Shown: positions 1 to 10,900, counted from the stretch's first letter. The stretch: DNA of 64,000 nucleotides from an uncultured Lachnospiraceae bacterium (GCA_934364805.1 CAKRMH010000013.1:1-64000), one strand, 5' to 3'. Notes: generated from the letters alone by a model not told the origin. Translations and numbers: made by a program.

Positions 1-122
1 CCTGTCTCCCATTTGGAAACAGCTCTGTCAGTGATGTTTAACTTTTCTGCTAATTGTGCTTGTGTCAGACCTTTTTCTTTTCTGCAACTAGCAATAAACT
101 TTCCTGTATCAATTTGATTCAT
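1..122 (-). CDS. XRE-family helix-turn-helix regulator, N-terminal part only
   Basis: The first 40 codons of a minus-strand gene that runs off the left edge of the window. The translation starts MNQIDTGKFIASCRKEKGLT and continues with QAQLAEKLNITDRAVSKWE, the classic XRE/Cro-CI fold in which helices 2 and 3 (TQAQLAEKLN, TDRAVSKWE) form the DNA-binding motif. The ATG at 120-122 is fixed by an AAAGGAGG ribosome binding site at 132-139, nine bases upstream. The protein is a DNA-binding repressor or activator of unknown target. Its effector or C-terminal domain is outside the window. Upstream lie a good promoter, small palindromes and four tandem 11-bp repeats, which suggest autoregulation or regulation by another factor. 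Confidence 0.85.
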   Translation of the reverse strand, partial: MNQIDTGKFIASCRKEKGLTQAQLAEKLNITDRAVSKWET

Positions 123-202
123 TACAATATGCCTCCTTTCACGCTACACTTTACAATTTTTATCAGTTTTTGTACACAAACTGTAAGTGGAATTATCAAA
201 CT

Positions 203-215
203 CAACCATAGGTTG
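203..215. promoter_or_regulatory. Small palindrome in the XRE gene leader
   Basis: CAACC-ATA-GGTTG is a perfect 5-bp dyad with a 3-bp centre. It lies just downstream of the predicted -10 of the XRE gene, a usual position for an autorepressor operator. A second dyad, TTTGT-AC-ACAAA, sits at 169-180. Neither has a demonstrated binding protein, and short dyads occur by chance. Confidence 0.3.
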
Positions 216-223
216 GGAGAGGT

Positions 224-253
224 ATTATATTTGATAAATGCCGTTTTCTTCAA
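224..253 (-). promoter_or_regulatory. Sigma-A type promoter for the XRE gene
   Basis: On the minus strand a TTGAAG -35 (248-253) is followed after 18 bp by a perfect TATAAT -10 (224-229). It points at the XRE start codon about 100 bp downstream. Confidence 0.55.
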
Positions 254-386
254 CAACACCATTTTACCACACGCGCACACACAATTCTATTAAAACCGTT
301 TACTTCGCTTTAACCGATACTTGAATCATCTTGAAAAACACCGGATGAAATGCTTCAAAAAATCATCCAAAATCAGTAAAAACGAG

Positions 387-430
387 TGTATACCACCTGT
401 ATATCACTTGTGTATCACGTGTATATAACG
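387..430. repeat. Four tandem 11-bp repeats (iteron-like)
   Basis: The units TGTATACCACC, TGTATATCACT, TGTGTATCACG and TGTATATAACG follow each other without gaps, giving a consensus near TGTATATCACG with an exact 11-bp period, about one helical turn. They lie in the 447-bp gene-free stretch between the XRE gene and gdhA, upstream of the XRE promoter. The arrangement suits a protein that binds side by side on one face of DNA. Apart from these repeats, the XRE promoter, small dyads and the gdhA terminator, nothing else was seen in 123-569. Confidence 0.6.
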
Positions 431-502
431 ACCTCAAAACAACGTAAATTATCTTCTATTTATGAATATTCTGACAATTCTTTTGTCATTTCAATACATA
501 AA

Positions 503-539
503 GAGAAGTCCCAGAAATTCAACATTTCCAGGACTTCTC
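503..539 (-). terminator. Terminator of gdhA
   Basis: GAGAAGTCC (503-511) pairs perfectly with GGACTTCTC (531-539). The hairpin lies about 30 bp after the gdhA stop and is followed on the minus strand by a T-rich stretch (TTTATGTATT). Confidence 0.75.
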
Positions 540-569
540 AATATCTTATATTATCTTAGAAATTCTTAA

Positions 570-1910
<1,341 letters not shown>

Positions 1911-2042
1911 CTATCTCCTTTAACAAAGTTTATATACACTAACGAGATTATTTTAATACGAAATTTCCAATTGCACAATATTTTTTTCTTTATTTCTTCA
2001 ACTTTGTATCACTTTACCTCTATAAAGTAATAATTATTATCA

Positions 2043-2085
2043 AAAAAGCAGTTTCCGGATCTGTAATATCCAAAAACTGCTTTTG
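2043..2085 (-). terminator. Terminator of the fatty acid synthesis operon
   Basis: AAAAGCAGTTT (2044-2054) pairs with AAACTGCTTTT (2074-2084), with an inner GGAT/ATCC stem. It starts directly after the fabT stop codon, and the 3' arm runs into a T tract on the minus strand. Confidence 0.85.
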
Positions 2086-2087
2086 TA

Positions 2088-2585
2088 TTATTTGTTTTCT
2101 TCTTTGATCTTCTTCCAGTCCATGTATTCGGATTCCTCATCCGTATCGTAGTATATGAACTGAAAATAATCGACCATCTTGGCAAGTGCATAGATCAAAA
2201 TGGTGGTCTCCTGCTCCGTCAGTTCTCCTTTTACATTCTCGATCATCTGTCTGTGAAATGACTCGTGATGATAGTATGCACTTTTTCCTTTGTCAGTCAG
2301 TCTGACACGTACAACTCTCTTGTCCTCTGTACTCCGCTCACGGATCACATATCCCTTCCTGGTAAGCGCATCCATTGCCTTGGTCAATGTTCCCATCGTG
2401 ACGGACATAAGTTTCGCCACTTCGGACATTTTCTTCGGCTCTTCAATGCCGATCGCCTCGATGATATGCATATCATTCGTTGTGATGTCTTTAAATTCGT
2501 CCGTGATCAGGGCTTTGCCTTCGATTTCAAGTAAATCCTTGAAAAGGCGTACCAGCAGATCGTTTAATGTTTCATCTAATGTCAT
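2088..2585 (-). CDS. fabT: MarR-family repressor of fatty acid synthesis, FabT-like
   Basis: A 165-residue MarR protein. The winged helix spans about residues 45-115, with the recognition region MSEVAKLMSVTMGTLTKAMD and a wing containing ERSTEDKRVVRVRLTDKG. In streptococci and lactococci, FabT represses fab genes with long-chain acyl-ACP as corepressor. Here the gene is the last of the fab operon, and a near-perfect FabT-type box lies just downstream of the operon promoter (9984-10000), so negative feedback is the simple reading. Start ATG with GAGGAAGCGG upstream. In streptococci fabT is promoter-proximal; its distal position here is different. Assignment rests on family plus context plus operator. 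Confidence 0.85.
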   Translation of the reverse strand: MTLDETLNDLLVRLFKDLLEIEGKALITDEFKDITTNDMHIIEAIGIEEPKKMSEVAKLMSVTMGTLTKAMDALTRKGYVIRERSTEDKRVVRVRLTDKGKSAYYHHESFHRQMIENVKGELTEQETTILIYALAKMVDYFQFIYYDTDEESEYMDWKKIKEENK

Positions 2586-2634
2586 ACCGCTTCCTCTTTC
2601 TGCCGCCAGACCGCTTCTCTGCCGTCGCTGATGG

Positions 2635-3636
2635 CTACCAGCGGATCACGCAGGCGCCCCATGTGAGCCCCGCTCCAAATCCAGCCAGTACTATTTTATC
2701 TCCTGCATTTATCATACCATCTTTGACGACTTTATCAAGAAGAATCGGAACGCTTGCTGCAGAAATATTTCCACAATCCTCAAGATTTGTCGGAAATTTT
2801 TCCATTGGCTGTTTCAGACGTTTCGCAACGGATTCTATGATGCGCAGATTTGCCTGATGCAGCACAAAAAGGTCTATGTCATCCGCAGTAAGTCCTGCTT
2901 CATCAAGTGCCTGATGAATTGCTTTCGGCACTGTTTTTACGGCAAAACGATATACTGCCTGGCCATCCATCTGCACATACCCAGGCTTTAAATCCTCCTC
3001 TGCATTCTGTGCATTGGATTTGAAAGCCTCCCCATTATTCTGTGCATATGGATTGTCAAGTGGACGGTTTTTGCAGCATAATGCCATGCCACCTGCCCCG
3101 TCAGACCCTTGTACCATGGATAAAAGATGGTCTTCTCCTTCATCCGTTACGATCACTGCCCCTGCACCATCTCCGAAAAGTACACAGGTTCCACGATCAT
3201 TCCAATCCATCATTTTGGACAGTGTCTCCGCACCGATCACAAGGGCCTTATGAAATCTTCCTGTCCGGAAGTATGCATCTGCTGTGGAAAGTCCAAACAA
3301 AAACCCGGAACATGCCGCCCCAATATCAAATGCAACTGCATTTACTGCGCCAAGCGCACTCTGGACTTCACACGCAAGTGTTGGAATAATATGATCGGAC
3401 GAGAGTGTTGCGGCAATGATCAGGTCCAGCTCCCCAGCTTCTATTCCTGCTGCATCGAGGGCCTTTTGGGCAGCCTCGACACTCATGCCTGTCGTACTCT
3501 CTGTCGTCGCAAGATGTCTTGCACGGATACCGGTTCTGGAACTGATCCATTCATCGGATGTGTCCATGATCTGCGCAAGATCATCGTTATTTACAATTTT
3601 TGCAGGAAGAGCACTTCCCGTACCTACAATTTTCAT
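2635..3636 (-). CDS. fabH: 3-oxoacyl-ACP synthase III
   Basis: Initiates fatty acid synthesis by condensing an acyl-CoA with malonyl-ACP. The 333-residue length is typical. The Cys-His-Asn triad is visible: Cys109 in DIGAACSGFLFG, His260 in FVLHQANLR, and Asn290 in DCGNISAAS. Start ATG preceded by AAAAAGGAGTCAAG. It sits between accDA and fabT in the fab operon. Which acyl-CoA starter is preferred (acetyl or branched) cannot be read from the sequence. Confidence 0.95.
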   Translation of the reverse strand: MKIVGTGSALPAKIVNNDDLAQIMDTSDEWISSRTGIRARHLATTESTTGMSVEAAQKALDAAGIEAGELDLIIAATLSSDHIIPTLACEVQSALGAVNAVAFDIGAACSGFLFGLSTADAYFRTGRFHKALVIGAETLSKMMDWNDRGTCVLFGDGAGAVIVTDEGEDHLLSMVQGSDGAGGMALCCKNRPLDNPYAQNNGEAFKSNAQNAEEDLKPGYVQMDGQAVYRFAVKTVPKAIHQALDEAGLTADDIDLFVLHQANLRIIESVAKRLKQPMEKFPTNLEDCGNISAASVPILLDKVVKDGMINAGDKIVLAGFGAGLTWGACVIRW

Positions 3637-3673
3637 CTTGACTCCTTTTTTCTGTCATACTTTGTGAAACCGG

Positions 3674-5392
3674 TTAGAATTTGCGGAACCGGTCATAACG
3701 CTCCTGCGCCAGCTGTTCTCCGCTCTTTCCATCCTGTTTCTTCAGGAATTCCTTCAGATGTCCCTTCATATAGTTTGCGATCGATGTAAGTGCACTTTCA
3801 TCTGCTCCGCCGTACTCTGGAATGATATCTTCGATGATCTGAAGTGCTTTCAGATCCTGTGCTGTGATTCTCATAACTCCTGCGGCTTCTTTTGCACGTT
3901 TTCCGTCTTTCCACAGAATGGATGCAAATCCTTCCGGTGAAAGTACACAGTAGGTTGCATTTTCCATCATCCATACTTCATTTCCGACAGAAAGTGCAAG
4001 TGCTCCACCACTTCCGCCTTCTCCGATCATCATACAAAGTACAGGGACTTTCAGACCGGACATTTCAAACAGGTTCCGTGCAATTGCCTCACCCTGTCCG
4101 TTTTCCTCTGCTTCCATTCCCGGATATGCACCGGATGTATTTACAAAAGTAATAATCGGACGATTGAATTTCTCTGCCTGTTTCATAAGGCGCAGTGCCT
4201 TACGGTATCCTTCCGGCGATGGCATTCCATAATTATGTACCATACAGTCTTTTAAGTCTTTTCCTTTGTTGACACCGATTACGGTTACCGGCTGGCCATC
4301 CAGCCATGCGATTCCTCCTGTGATTGCAGGATCATCACGGAAATAACGGTCACCATGCATTTCCATATAATCATCAAAGATCTCATGGATATAATCATCG
4401 GCGCCAAGACGGCTTACCTGACGTGCTGCGGTTACTTTCTGCCATGCTGAAAGCGGTGTTGATTTTGCCTGACGTTCTTTCATAAGCTCTGTCGGCTCGT
4501 ATTTGTCATCCTGATGAAGCGGATCAAAGTTTGCATAACCTTCCAGATGATGATGTGCCTTTAAGATCTTATAAAGTGTCATCTTTAAGTCTTTACGTTC
4601 CACGATCTGGTCAACAAATCCATGCTCCAGCTGGAATTCCGCTCTCTGGAATCCATCTGGAAGCTTCTGTCCGATTGTCTGCTCGATGACTCGCGGTCCG
4701 GCAAAACCGATCAGTGCTCCAGGCTCTGCAAGAATAATGTCCCCAAGCATTGCAAAGCTGGCTGTTACACCACCGGTTGTCGGATCGGTAAGAACCGGCA
4801 CATAAAGCAGTCCTGCGTCGGAATGTTTCTTTAAGGCTGCGGACGTTTTTGCCATCTGCATCAGTGAAACGATTCCTTCCTGCATTCTGGCTCCACCAGA
4901 ACAGCAGAATAAAATAACCGGCAGTTTCTGTTCGGTAGCTTTTTCGACTGCGTATGCGATCTTCTCGCCGACCACATGTCCCATGCTTCCCATAAGGAAT
5001 CTTGCATCGATGACGCCGATCACGGTCTCTTCCCCATACACTTTACCTTTTCCAACGACAACACCTTCTGCAAGCCCGGTCTTTTCCTGGGTTGCCTGAA
5101 GTTTTTCTTCATATCCCGGGAAATCCAGTGGGTTGGACATCTCAATATCGTCATACCAGGACTCAAATGACTGCGCATCGATCACCATTTTAATACGGTT
5201 TTTCGCACGTACACGGAAATAATATCCGCATTCATAGCAGACGTATTTGCCCTTGACTACTTCGTCTTTGTTCAGTTCTTTTCCGCATGCCTTACAGGTT
5301 ACGGTTGCCGGAGCCTCCGGTACAGGTGCTGCGGCTCCGCTTGTTTTTTCATCTGATTTTCTATGATTTTTTAATCGTTCTAATACACTCAT
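3674..5392 (-). CDS. accDA: Acetyl-CoA carboxylase carboxyltransferase, beta and alpha subunits fused
   Basis: A 572-residue fusion. Residues 1 to about 285 are AccD, with a four-cysteine zinc ribbon (Cys33, Cys36, Cys52, Cys55) and the [11 protein letters not shown] segment. After a charged linker (about 286-310), residues 311-572 are AccA ([49 protein letters not shown]). Together they transfer the carboxyl group from carboxybiotin to acetyl-CoA to make malonyl-CoA. In most bacteria the subunits are separate proteins forming an alpha2beta2 complex, so fusion fixes the stoichiometry. The partner genes accB (biotin carrier) and accC (biotin carboxylase) are not in this operon or window and must lie elsewhere. 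One continuous frame, no sign of an artefactual join. Confidence 0.95.
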   Translation of the reverse strand: MSVLERLKNHRKSDEKTSGAAAPVPEAPATVTCKACGKELNKDEVVKGKYVCYECGYYFRVRAKNRIKMVIDAQSFESWYDDIEMSNPLDFPGYEEKLQATQEKTGLAEGVVVGKGKVYGEETVIGVIDARFLMGSMGHVVGEKIAYAVEKATEQKLPVILFCCSGGARMQEGIVSLMQMAKTSAALKKHSDAGLLYVPVLTDPTTGGVTASFAMLGDIILAEPGALIGFAGPRVIEQTIGQKLPDGFQRAEFQLEHGFVDQIVERKDLKMTLYKILKAHHHLEGYANFDPLHQDDKYEPTELMKERQAKSTPLSAWQKVTAARQVSRLGADDYIHEIFDDYMEMHGDRYFRDDPAITGGIAWLDGQPVTVIGVNKGKDLKDCMVHNYGMPSPEGYRKALRLMKQAEKFNRPIITFVNTSGAYPGMEAEENGQGEAIARNLFEMSGLKVPVLCMMIGEGGSGGALALSVGNEVWMMENATYCVLSPEGFASILWKDGKRAKEAAGVMRITAQDLKALQIIEDIIPEYGGADESALTSIANYMKGHLKEFLKKQDGKSGEQLAQERYDRFRKF

Positions 5393-5403
5393 CTTATCAT
5401 CTA

Positions 5404-5832
5404 TCAGCCTATGGCGAAGGTCAGCTCCGCAATGCAGACGGTTTTTCCGTCCACATAGGCAGTCGCTTTGCCAATACCGATCGGTCCTTTCACTTTGATT
5501 ATTTCTGTTTCAAGTGTCAGCACATCGCCTGGCACTACTTTCTGCTTGAATTTGGCATGGTTGATTCCTGCAAAATATGCTGTTTTTCCTTTCCATTCCG
5601 GCTGGGAAAGTATTGCTACTGCTCCCGTCTGCGCCAGAGCTTCAATGATCAGCACGCCCGGCATGACCGGGTTTCCAGGAAAATGCCCTGCAAAATATGG
5701 CTCGTTAAAACTTACGGCTTTTTTGGCAACCGCGCGCACTCCGCTTTCCAGTTCTTCCACGGTGTCGATCAGTAAAAACGGATGGCGGTGCGGCAGGATC
5801 TCCATGATTTCAGCGGTATTTAATACTGACAT
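5404..5832 (-). CDS. fabZ: 3-hydroxyacyl-ACP dehydratase FabZ
   Basis: Hot-dog fold dehydratase of the elongation cycle, 142 residues. The active-site pair is seen as His50 in [13 protein letters not shown] and Glu64 in [10 protein letters not shown]. The start ATG lies one base past the fabF stop, with GAGGGATAAC acting as ribosome binding site, so translation is probably coupled. The operon has neither FabA nor FabM. Unsaturated fatty acids must therefore be made by a FabZ/FabF route or by enzymes elsewhere. Confidence 0.95.
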   Translation of the reverse strand: MSVLNTAEIMEILPHRHPFLLIDTVEELESGVRAVAKKAVSFNEPYFAGHFPGNPVMPGVLIIEALAQTGAVAILSQPEWKGKTAYFAGINHAKFKQKVVPGDVLTLETEIIKVKGPIGIGKATAYVDGKTVCIAELTFAIG

Positions 5833-5833
5833 G

Positions 5834-7069
5834 TTATCCCTCGTACTTTCTGATCAGAATGCTTGCGTTATGTCCGCCGAATCCAAGGGAATTGCTCAGT
5901 GCATATTCTACCGGCATCTCGCATGCTTCCTTACAATAATCCAGGTCGATCTCCTCGTCCGGTGTCTCATATCCAACAGTTGCGTGAATATAACCATCCT
6001 GGATCGTTTTTACACAGGTAACAAATTCAATCGCTCCGGCTGCCCCAAGAAGATGTCCGATCATGGATTTGGTCGAATTGATCTTCAATTTGGATGCCTG
6101 ATCTCCAAATGCCAGCTTGATGGCACGTGTTTCGAACAGGTCGTTGTGGTGTGTTCCGGTTCCGTGTGCATTGATATATGTGATGTCTTCCGGTTTTGCG
6201 CCTGCGTCCTGGATGGCATTGGTCATGGCTCTTGCAGCACCACCGCCGTCTTCCTGTGGAGATGTGATATGGTATGCATCTGCGGAGCATCCATATCCGA
6301 CAACCTCTGCATAGATCCTGGCTCCGCGTGCCTTCGCATGCTCAAGTTCTTCGAGTACTACGACTGCAGATCCTTCTCCCATGACAAATCCGCTTCTGTT
6401 TTTGTCAAACGGAAGGGAACATTTTTCCGGATCATCTACGGTGGATAATGCGGTCAGGGAAGTAAATCCAGCAATTCCGATCGGAGTAATGGATGCTTCG
6501 GTTCCTCCGGCTACCATCACATCTGCCTCGCCATACTGAATGGAGCGGAATGCTTCACCGATGGTATTCGTTCCGGTTGCGCATGCGGTCACGTCGTTGA
6601 TGCTTTTTCCTTTTAATCCAAAATGAATGGAAACATTGCCTGCTGCCATATTGGAGATCATCATCGGAACAAGGAGCGGATTGACACGTGACGGTCCTTT
6701 GTCCAGAAGCTTTTTATACTCACGTTCCACAGCCTGCAGACTTCCCACACCAGATCCGATCGCACATCCGACCATATACGGATCTTCCTTTTCCATTACG
6801 ATTCCGGAATCCTCAATTGCTTCTTTTGCTGCTGCTACCGCATACTGACAAAAAAGCTCCATTCTTTTTGCAGCTTTGAATTCCATATAATTCTTCGGGT
6901 CAAAATCCTTTACTTCGGCTGCAAGATGTGCCTTATACTCGGATGCGTCAAAATGTGTGATCTCACCAAAGCCGATCTTCTGCCCACGAACACTCTTCCA
7001 GAATTCTTCTACGCTTAATCCGATTGGGGTAATCGCTCCCATACCGGTTACTACAACTCTTCTACTCAT
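5834..7069 (-). CDS. fabF: 3-oxoacyl-ACP synthase II
   Basis: Elongating condensing enzyme, 411 residues. The Cys-His-His triad is present: Cys163 in [10 protein letters not shown], His302 in [11 protein letters not shown], and His339 in [11 protein letters not shown]. It lies between fabG and fabZ. The start ATG follows GGAGGAAATAGC. As the only condensing enzyme besides FabH in the operon, it probably serves all elongation steps. Confidence 0.95.
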   Translation of the reverse strand: MSRRVVVTGMGAITPIGLSVEEFWKSVRGQKIGFGEITHFDASEYKAHLAAEVKDFDPKNYMEFKAAKRMELFCQYAVAAAKEAIEDSGIVMEKEDPYMVGCAIGSGVGSLQAVEREYKKLLDKGPSRVNPLLVPMMISNMAAGNVSIHFGLKGKSINDVTACATGTNTIGEAFRSIQYGEADVMVAGGTEASITPIGIAGFTSLTALSTVDDPEKCSLPFDKNRSGFVMGEGSAVVVLEELEHAKARGARIYAEVVGYGCSADAYHITSPQEDGGGAARAMTNAIQDAGAKPEDITYINAHGTGTHHNDLFETRAIKLAFGDQASKLKINSTKSMIGHLLGAAGAIEFVTCVKTIQDGYIHATVGYETPDEEIDLDYCKEACEMPVEYALSNSLGFGGHNASILIRKYEG

Positions 7070-7080
7070 GCTATTTCCTC

Positions 7081-7821
7081 CTAAATTGCCATTCCGCCAT
7101 CGACAGACAATACCTGGCCGGTAATATAGTCTGAATCCTCTGATGCCAGAAAGAGCACTGCTTTTGCAATATCCTTTACGGTTCCAGCCCGCTGTAACGG
7201 AATCTGTGCAAGGATTCCTTCTTTTGCCCGATCCGATAAAACGTCTGTCATATCTGTAGTCACAAATCCAGGTGCAACGGCATTCACATGAATGCCACGG
7301 CTTGCCAGTTCTCTTGCCACTGATTTCGTAAGTCCGATCACTCCGGCTTTGCTTGCGGAATAGTTTGCCTGACCAGCATTTCCAAGAATTCCGGATACGG
7401 AAGACAGGTTAATGATCTTACCTGAACGCTGTTTTAACATCTGTCTGGATAAATGCCGGATCGTGTTAAAGGTTCCTTTCAGATTGATATCCAGCACGCG
7501 GTCAAAATCTTCTTCACTCATTTTCATAAGGAGACCATCTCTGGTAATTCCTGCATTATTCACAAGAATGTCCACATGACCATGTTTTTCCACGATTGCC
7601 TTTATCATTTCTCCACATGCTTCAAAATCAGAGACATCACACTGCATGGCCTCGGCTTTTCCACCGGCTGCCACAATCTCGGACACGGTGTCCTCCGCAG
7701 CCTTTACGGATCCATTGTAATTTACAATGACATATGCGCCATTTGCTGCCAGTTCCGCAGCGATTGCTTTTCCGATTCCTCTTCCGGCTCCGGTTACAAG
7801 TGCAATTTTATCGGTTAACAT
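7081..7821 (-). CDS. fabG: 3-oxoacyl-ACP reductase
   Basis: NADPH-dependent short-chain dehydrogenase of 246 residues. Seen are the cofactor motif [10 protein letters not shown] (10-19), NNAG (88-91), and catalytic Asn113, Ser141, Tyr154 and Lys158 in YSASK. The ATG at 7819-7821 ([11 protein letters not shown]) is chosen because the family begins there. A longer frame opening with TTG at 7848 adds residues unlike the family. The gene overlaps the fabD stop by 14 bases, and GGAGG lies 12 bases upstream inside fabD, consistent with translational coupling. Confidence 0.93.
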   Translation of the reverse strand: MLTDKIALVTGAGRGIGKAIAAELAANGAYVIVNYNGSVKAAEDTVSEIVAAGGKAEAMQCDVSDFEACGEMIKAIVEKHGHVDILVNNAGITRDGLLMKMSEEDFDRVLDINLKGTFNTIRHLSRQMLKQRSGKIINLSSVSGILGNAGQANYSASKAGVIGLTKSVARELASRGIHVNAVAPGFVTTDMTDVLSDRAKEGILAQIPLQRAGTVKDIAKAVLFLASEDSDYITGQVLSVDGGMAI

Positions 7822-8734
7822 AATTTTCAAAATCCTCCAACTTGTCAATGCTTACGGCTTTGAGTTCACGGTTGATCTTTCTTAAAAATCCGCTCAGCGT
7901 TTTTCCAGGTCCGATCTCAATAAATGTATCTGCGCCATCTGCGATCATACGTTCAACGCTCTGCTGCCAGCGGACCGGTGAAGATACCTGACGGATCAGA
8001 TAATCTTTTACCTGGGATGGATCTGTCACATAATCTGCCGTTACATTTGTAATATATGGAATCTGTGCCGGATGAATGGTGACCGGTTCCAATGCTTCGC
8101 CAAGTTTTGCACCTGCACCTGCCAGCATTTTCGAATGAAATGGTCCGCTTACCTTAAGCGGTACAACTCTTCTTGCGCCTTCATCTGCAAGTCTTGTTCC
8201 AGCAAGTTCCACAGCCTCTTTCTGACCGGTGATCACAATCTGCCCCGGACAGTTATAATTTGCAATGGAGACTACCTTCTGTGTCTCCTGCTGTGTTTTT
8301 TCACAAACCTCTGCGATCTTCTCTGCATCCAGTCCAAGCACTGCTGACATGGCTCCACCGACCGGAACTGCCTCCTGCATATAAAGTCCTCTTTTCCGGA
8401 CAACTGCAAACGCATCTTCCATGCTCATTGTTCCGGATGCGATCAATGCTCCATACTCTCCAAGGCTCAGTCCTGCCGTCATATCTGCCTTTACTCCTGC
8501 ATTCGTCAGCACTTTCCAGATTGCTGCCTCGGTTGTCAGCATTGCAATCTGTGTATATTCTGTAATGTTGATCTTATCGTTTTCCTCAAAACACAATGCT
8601 GCTACATCAAGTCCTGCAGCTTTGCCTGCAAGTTCATATGTTTCCTTTACTTCCGGGAATTTATCATAAAATTCTTTTCCCATTCCAATATACTGTGCTC
8701 CCTGACCTGGAAACATAAATACTGTCTTACCCAT
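7808..8734 (-). CDS. fabD: Malonyl-CoA:ACP transacylase
   Basis: Loads malonyl groups onto ACP. In 308 residues the motifs are [13 protein letters not shown] at the N-terminus, the serine nucleophile Ser90 in [11 protein letters not shown], and the catalytic histidine His200 in GPFHSKML. It lies between fabK and fabG in the operon and overlaps fabG by 14 bases. Confidence 0.95.
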   Translation of the reverse strand: MGKTVFMFPGQGAQYIGMGKEFYDKFPEVKETYELAGKAAGLDVAALCFEENDKINITEYTQIAMLTTEAAIWKVLTNAGVKADMTAGLSLGEYGALIASGTMSMEDAFAVVRKRGLYMQEAVPVGGAMSAVLGLDAEKIAEVCEKTQQETQKVVSIANYNCPGQIVITGQKEAVELAGTRLADEGARRVVPLKVSGPFHSKMLAGAGAKLGEALEPVTIHPAQIPYITNVTADYVTDPSQVKDYLIRQVSSPVRWQQSVERMIADGADTFIEIGPGKTLSGFLRKINRELKAVSIDKLEDFENYVNR

Positions 8735-8761
8735 TTCAGTCCTCCATCTTAATACAAATGC

Positions 8762-9703
8762 TTATTTCCATTCCTCATAAGAATTGTTCATTGCCTGTCT
8801 GGCGCCCTGCATGACATCAAGAATGATCTCTTTACAGGTCTCTTCTTTTTTGATCAGTCCGGAAATCTGTCCTGCCATAACGCTTCCGCTTGTGACATCG
8901 CCTTCCACAACAGCCTTGCGGAGCGATCCGAGTGTCATCTTTTCGAGTTCTTCCAAAGATGCACCTTCTTTTTCCATTTTCAGGTATGCCTTTGTCATCT
9001 GATTTCTTAACACGCGGATCGGATGCCCGTTTGCCATTCCTGTCACTTCGGAATCTATATCTTTTGCTTTGATGATCTTCTGCTTGTAATTCTCATGTAC
9101 GGTGCATTCTTTTGCAGTCACAAATCTCGTTCCCATCTGAACTGCCTCTGCGCCAAGCATCATAGCTGCGGCAAAGCCTCTTCCATCACCGATTCCACCG
9201 GCTGCGATGACCGGGATCTCCACTGCATCTGCCACCTGCGGAACAAGTGTCATCGTCGTTGCTTTTCCAATATGTCCGCCGGATTCCATACCTTCTGCGA
9301 TGACTGCGTCTGCGCCGCCACGCTCCATCAGTTTTGCAAGTGCAACACTTGCAACGACCGGGATCACTTTTACTCCGGCATCTTTCCACATCTGGATGTA
9401 TTTTCCTGGATTCCCTGCTCCGGTTGTTACAACCTTCACTTTTTCCTCTGCAATGATCTGTGCAATCTGATCTGCTTCCGGATTCATCAGCATAAGGTTG
9501 ACGCCAAATGGCTTATCGGTTGCTTTCTTTGCCTGTCTGATCTGCTCACGGACCCATGATGCCGGAGCACCGCCGGCGCCGATAATCCCAAGACCGCCGG
9601 CCTCTGAAACTGCGGCAGCAAGCTCATGCGTTGCCACCCATGCCATTCCTCCCTGAATGATTGGATATTCGATTCCGAGAAGATCACATATTCTTGTTTT
9701 CAT
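8762..9703 (-). CDS. fabK: Enoyl-ACP reductase, FMN-dependent FabK type
   Basis: Performs the last reduction of the elongation cycle with FMN and NAD(P)H. The 313-residue TIM-barrel shows the nitronate monooxygenase/FabK pattern: PIIQGGMAWVATHELAAAVS near the start, GLGIIGAGGAP, AGNPGKYI, EGMESGGHIGK, and IAAGGIGDGRGFAAA. No FabI gene is near, so this is the operon's enoyl reductase. Its ATG overlaps the acpP stop (TAATG). FabK enzymes are generally not inhibited by triclosan. Confidence 0.93.
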   Translation of the reverse strand: MKTRICDLLGIEYPIIQGGMAWVATHELAAAVSEAGGLGIIGAGGAPASWVREQIRQAKKATDKPFGVNLMLMNPEADQIAQIIAEEKVKVVTTGAGNPGKYIQMWKDAGVKVIPVVASVALAKLMERGGADAVIAEGMESGGHIGKATTMTLVPQVADAVEIPVIAAGGIGDGRGFAAAMMLGAEAVQMGTRFVTAKECTVHENYKQKIIKAKDIDSEVTGMANGHPIRVLRNQMTKAYLKMEKEGASLEELEKMTLGSLRKAVVEGDVTSGSVMAGQISGLIKKEETCKEIILDVMQGARQAMNNSYEEWK

Positions 9704-9936
9704 TATGCTTCAACACCCTTGTTTTTCAGATATTCCATAACGTCATTTACAGTTGCCATTTTCTCAAGATCTTCTGTAGGGATCTCAACCCCGAATTCCT
9801 CTTCCATAGACATGATCAGTTCAAATAAATCCAGGGAGTCTGCTCCAAGGTCATCTTTAAAGTTTGTCTCCGGTTTGATGGCTGCTGCATCAACTCCAAG
9901 CTGGTCTGCGATCATTTCTTTCATTTTTTCTAACAT
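9703..9936 (-). CDS. acpP: Acyl carrier protein
   Basis: A 77-residue acidic ACP that carries growing acyl chains on 4'-phosphopantetheine attached to Ser34 in the GADSLD motif. First gene of the fab operon; its stop overlaps the fabK start. The operon promoter and FabT box lie directly upstream. The acidic recognition helix after DSL ([15 protein letters not shown]) is intact. Confidence 0.96.
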   Translation of the reverse strand: MLEKMKEMIADQLGVDAAAIKPETNFKDDLGADSLDLFELIMSMEEEFGVEIPTEDLEKMATVNDVMEYLKNKGVEA

Positions 9937-9983
9937 CGTCGTATTCTCCTTAACATTCTTTCCTTTTATTTTGCCTGTGCAAT

Positions 9984-10000
9984 AATTTGATTATCAAACT
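9984..10000 (-). promoter_or_regulatory. FabT operator of the fab operon
   Basis: AATTTGA-TTA-TCAAACT is a 7-3-7 palindrome with one mismatch. It matches, from memory, the FabT box of streptococci and lactococci (TTTGAttaTCAAA core). It begins 14 bp after the -10 box, so bound FabT would block transcription. No second clear copy was seen upstream of fabH or fabT. Confidence 0.85.
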
Positions 10001-10013
10001 ATTTGCTTCTCAA

Positions 10014-10042
10014 AGTATATTTGTCTTAAGAAAAAAAGTCAA
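10014..10042 (-). promoter_or_regulatory. Promoter of the fab operon
   Basis: TTGACT (-35, 10037-10042), 17-bp spacer, TATACT (-10, 10014-10019) on the minus strand. Near-consensus sigma-A promoter for acpP and the eight downstream genes. Confidence 0.85.
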
Positions 10043-10091
10043 CCTCTTTTTAAATTTCTTATCTGCAAAAGCAGTCGAAACCTGTTATAAG

Positions 10092-10120
10092 TTGACGAAA
10101 TATGGAAAAAAGATTATTCT
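10092..10120 (+). promoter_or_regulatory. Promoter of thiT
   Basis: TTGACG (10092-10097), 17-bp spacer, TATTCT (10115-10120), with the start codon 30 bp further on. Only about 30 bases of leader remain, too short for a TPP riboswitch, and no riboswitch core was seen. Confidence 0.65.
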
Positions 10121-10150
10121 AAAGAGCGTATAAAAAAGGAGGAGTTTCTT

Positions 10151-10819
10151 ATGTCATTTTTTGTAAATGCAGTCGTCGATGAATACGGCGACACCACGTA
10201 TCAGCCAACCATGGCAGGTTTTACCGCTCTTGTTATCCTTATGATCGCAATCCTGTTACTCGGATGTGCTCTCTTTGGAAAAAAGAAGAAGTTTGATGCC
10301 AGACAGCTGGCGTTCTCAGCTATGGCAATTGCTCTGGCTGTTGTTACTTCCATGTTAAAGATCTTCCACATGCCAATGGGCGGGTCGGTTACTTTATTCA
10401 GCATGCTGTTCATTGTTCTGATCGGCTACTGGTATGGTCTCGGTGCTGGTCTTACCACAGCGATCGCTTATGGATTTCTCCAGCTGATCATTGATCCATA
10501 CATCTTAAGCGTTCCTCAGATGCTTGTTGATTACATCTTCGCTTTTGGTGCACTTGGATTATCCGGAATCTTTACCAATTCCAAATATGGTCTGGTCAAA
10601 GGGTACATCGCCGCCGTTCTCGGAAGATATTTCTTCGCATTCCTGTCAGGATGGATCTTCTTCGGTGCATACGCTCCGGATACTTTCCCGAACGCAGTCG
10701 TTTACTCACTGGCTTATAACGGTACATACCTTGGTGCTGAGGCCGCACTGACACTGATCGTGATTGCGATCCCGCCAGTACACAAAGCACTTGCCTATGT
10801 CAAAACACTTGCAGAATAA
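10151..10819 (+). CDS. thiT: Energy-coupled thiamine transporter, ThiT-type S component
   Basis: A 222-residue membrane protein with about six hydrophobic segments. The core resembles ThiT S components (ECF transporters): MPMGGSVTLFSMLFIVLIGYW and the following YGLGAGLTTAIAYGFLQLI. S components bind the vitamin and work with a shared ECF T/A/A' module. The N-terminal 40 residues (an extra periplasmic stretch and a helix ending GKKKKFD) are longer than in short ThiT proteins. AAGGAGGAG precedes the ATG. It is divergent from the fab operon and ends at a bidirectional terminator. Substrate assignment is by family resemblance. Confidence 0.8.
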   Translation: MSFFVNAVVDEYGDTTYQPTMAGFTALVILMIAILLLGCALFGKKKKFDARQLAFSAMAIALAVVTSMLKIFHMPMGGSVTLFSMLFIVLIGYWYGLGAGLTTAIAYGFLQLIIDPYILSVPQMLVDYIFAFGALGLSGIFTNSKYGLVKGYIAAVLGRYFFAFLSGWIFFGAYAPDTFPNAVVYSLAYNGTYLGAEAALTLIVIAIPPVHKALAYVKTLAE

Positions 10820-10841
10820 GTGATTGAAAAACACAATCGAA

Positions 10842-10883
10842 AAAAGGGCGTGTGAAAAACCAAAGTTTTCCACACGCCCTTTT
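10842..10883. terminator. Bidirectional terminator between thiT and glcK
   Basis: GGGCGTGTG (10846-10854) pairs with CACACGCCC (10871-10879), flanked by an A run and a T run, so it serves the converging thiT and glucokinase genes. Confidence 0.9.
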
Positions 10884-10900
10884 CGTATGTATCAATTTTA

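Noticed and set aside
2009..2191. 60-codon minus-strand frame overlapping the 3' end of fabT
   Set aside because: It lies in another frame over fabT and the operon terminator, has no ribosome binding site and an implausible composition.
10121..10150. TPP riboswitch upstream of thiT
   Set aside because: The leader after the predicted start site is only about 30 bases, and the conserved CUGAGA core is absent.
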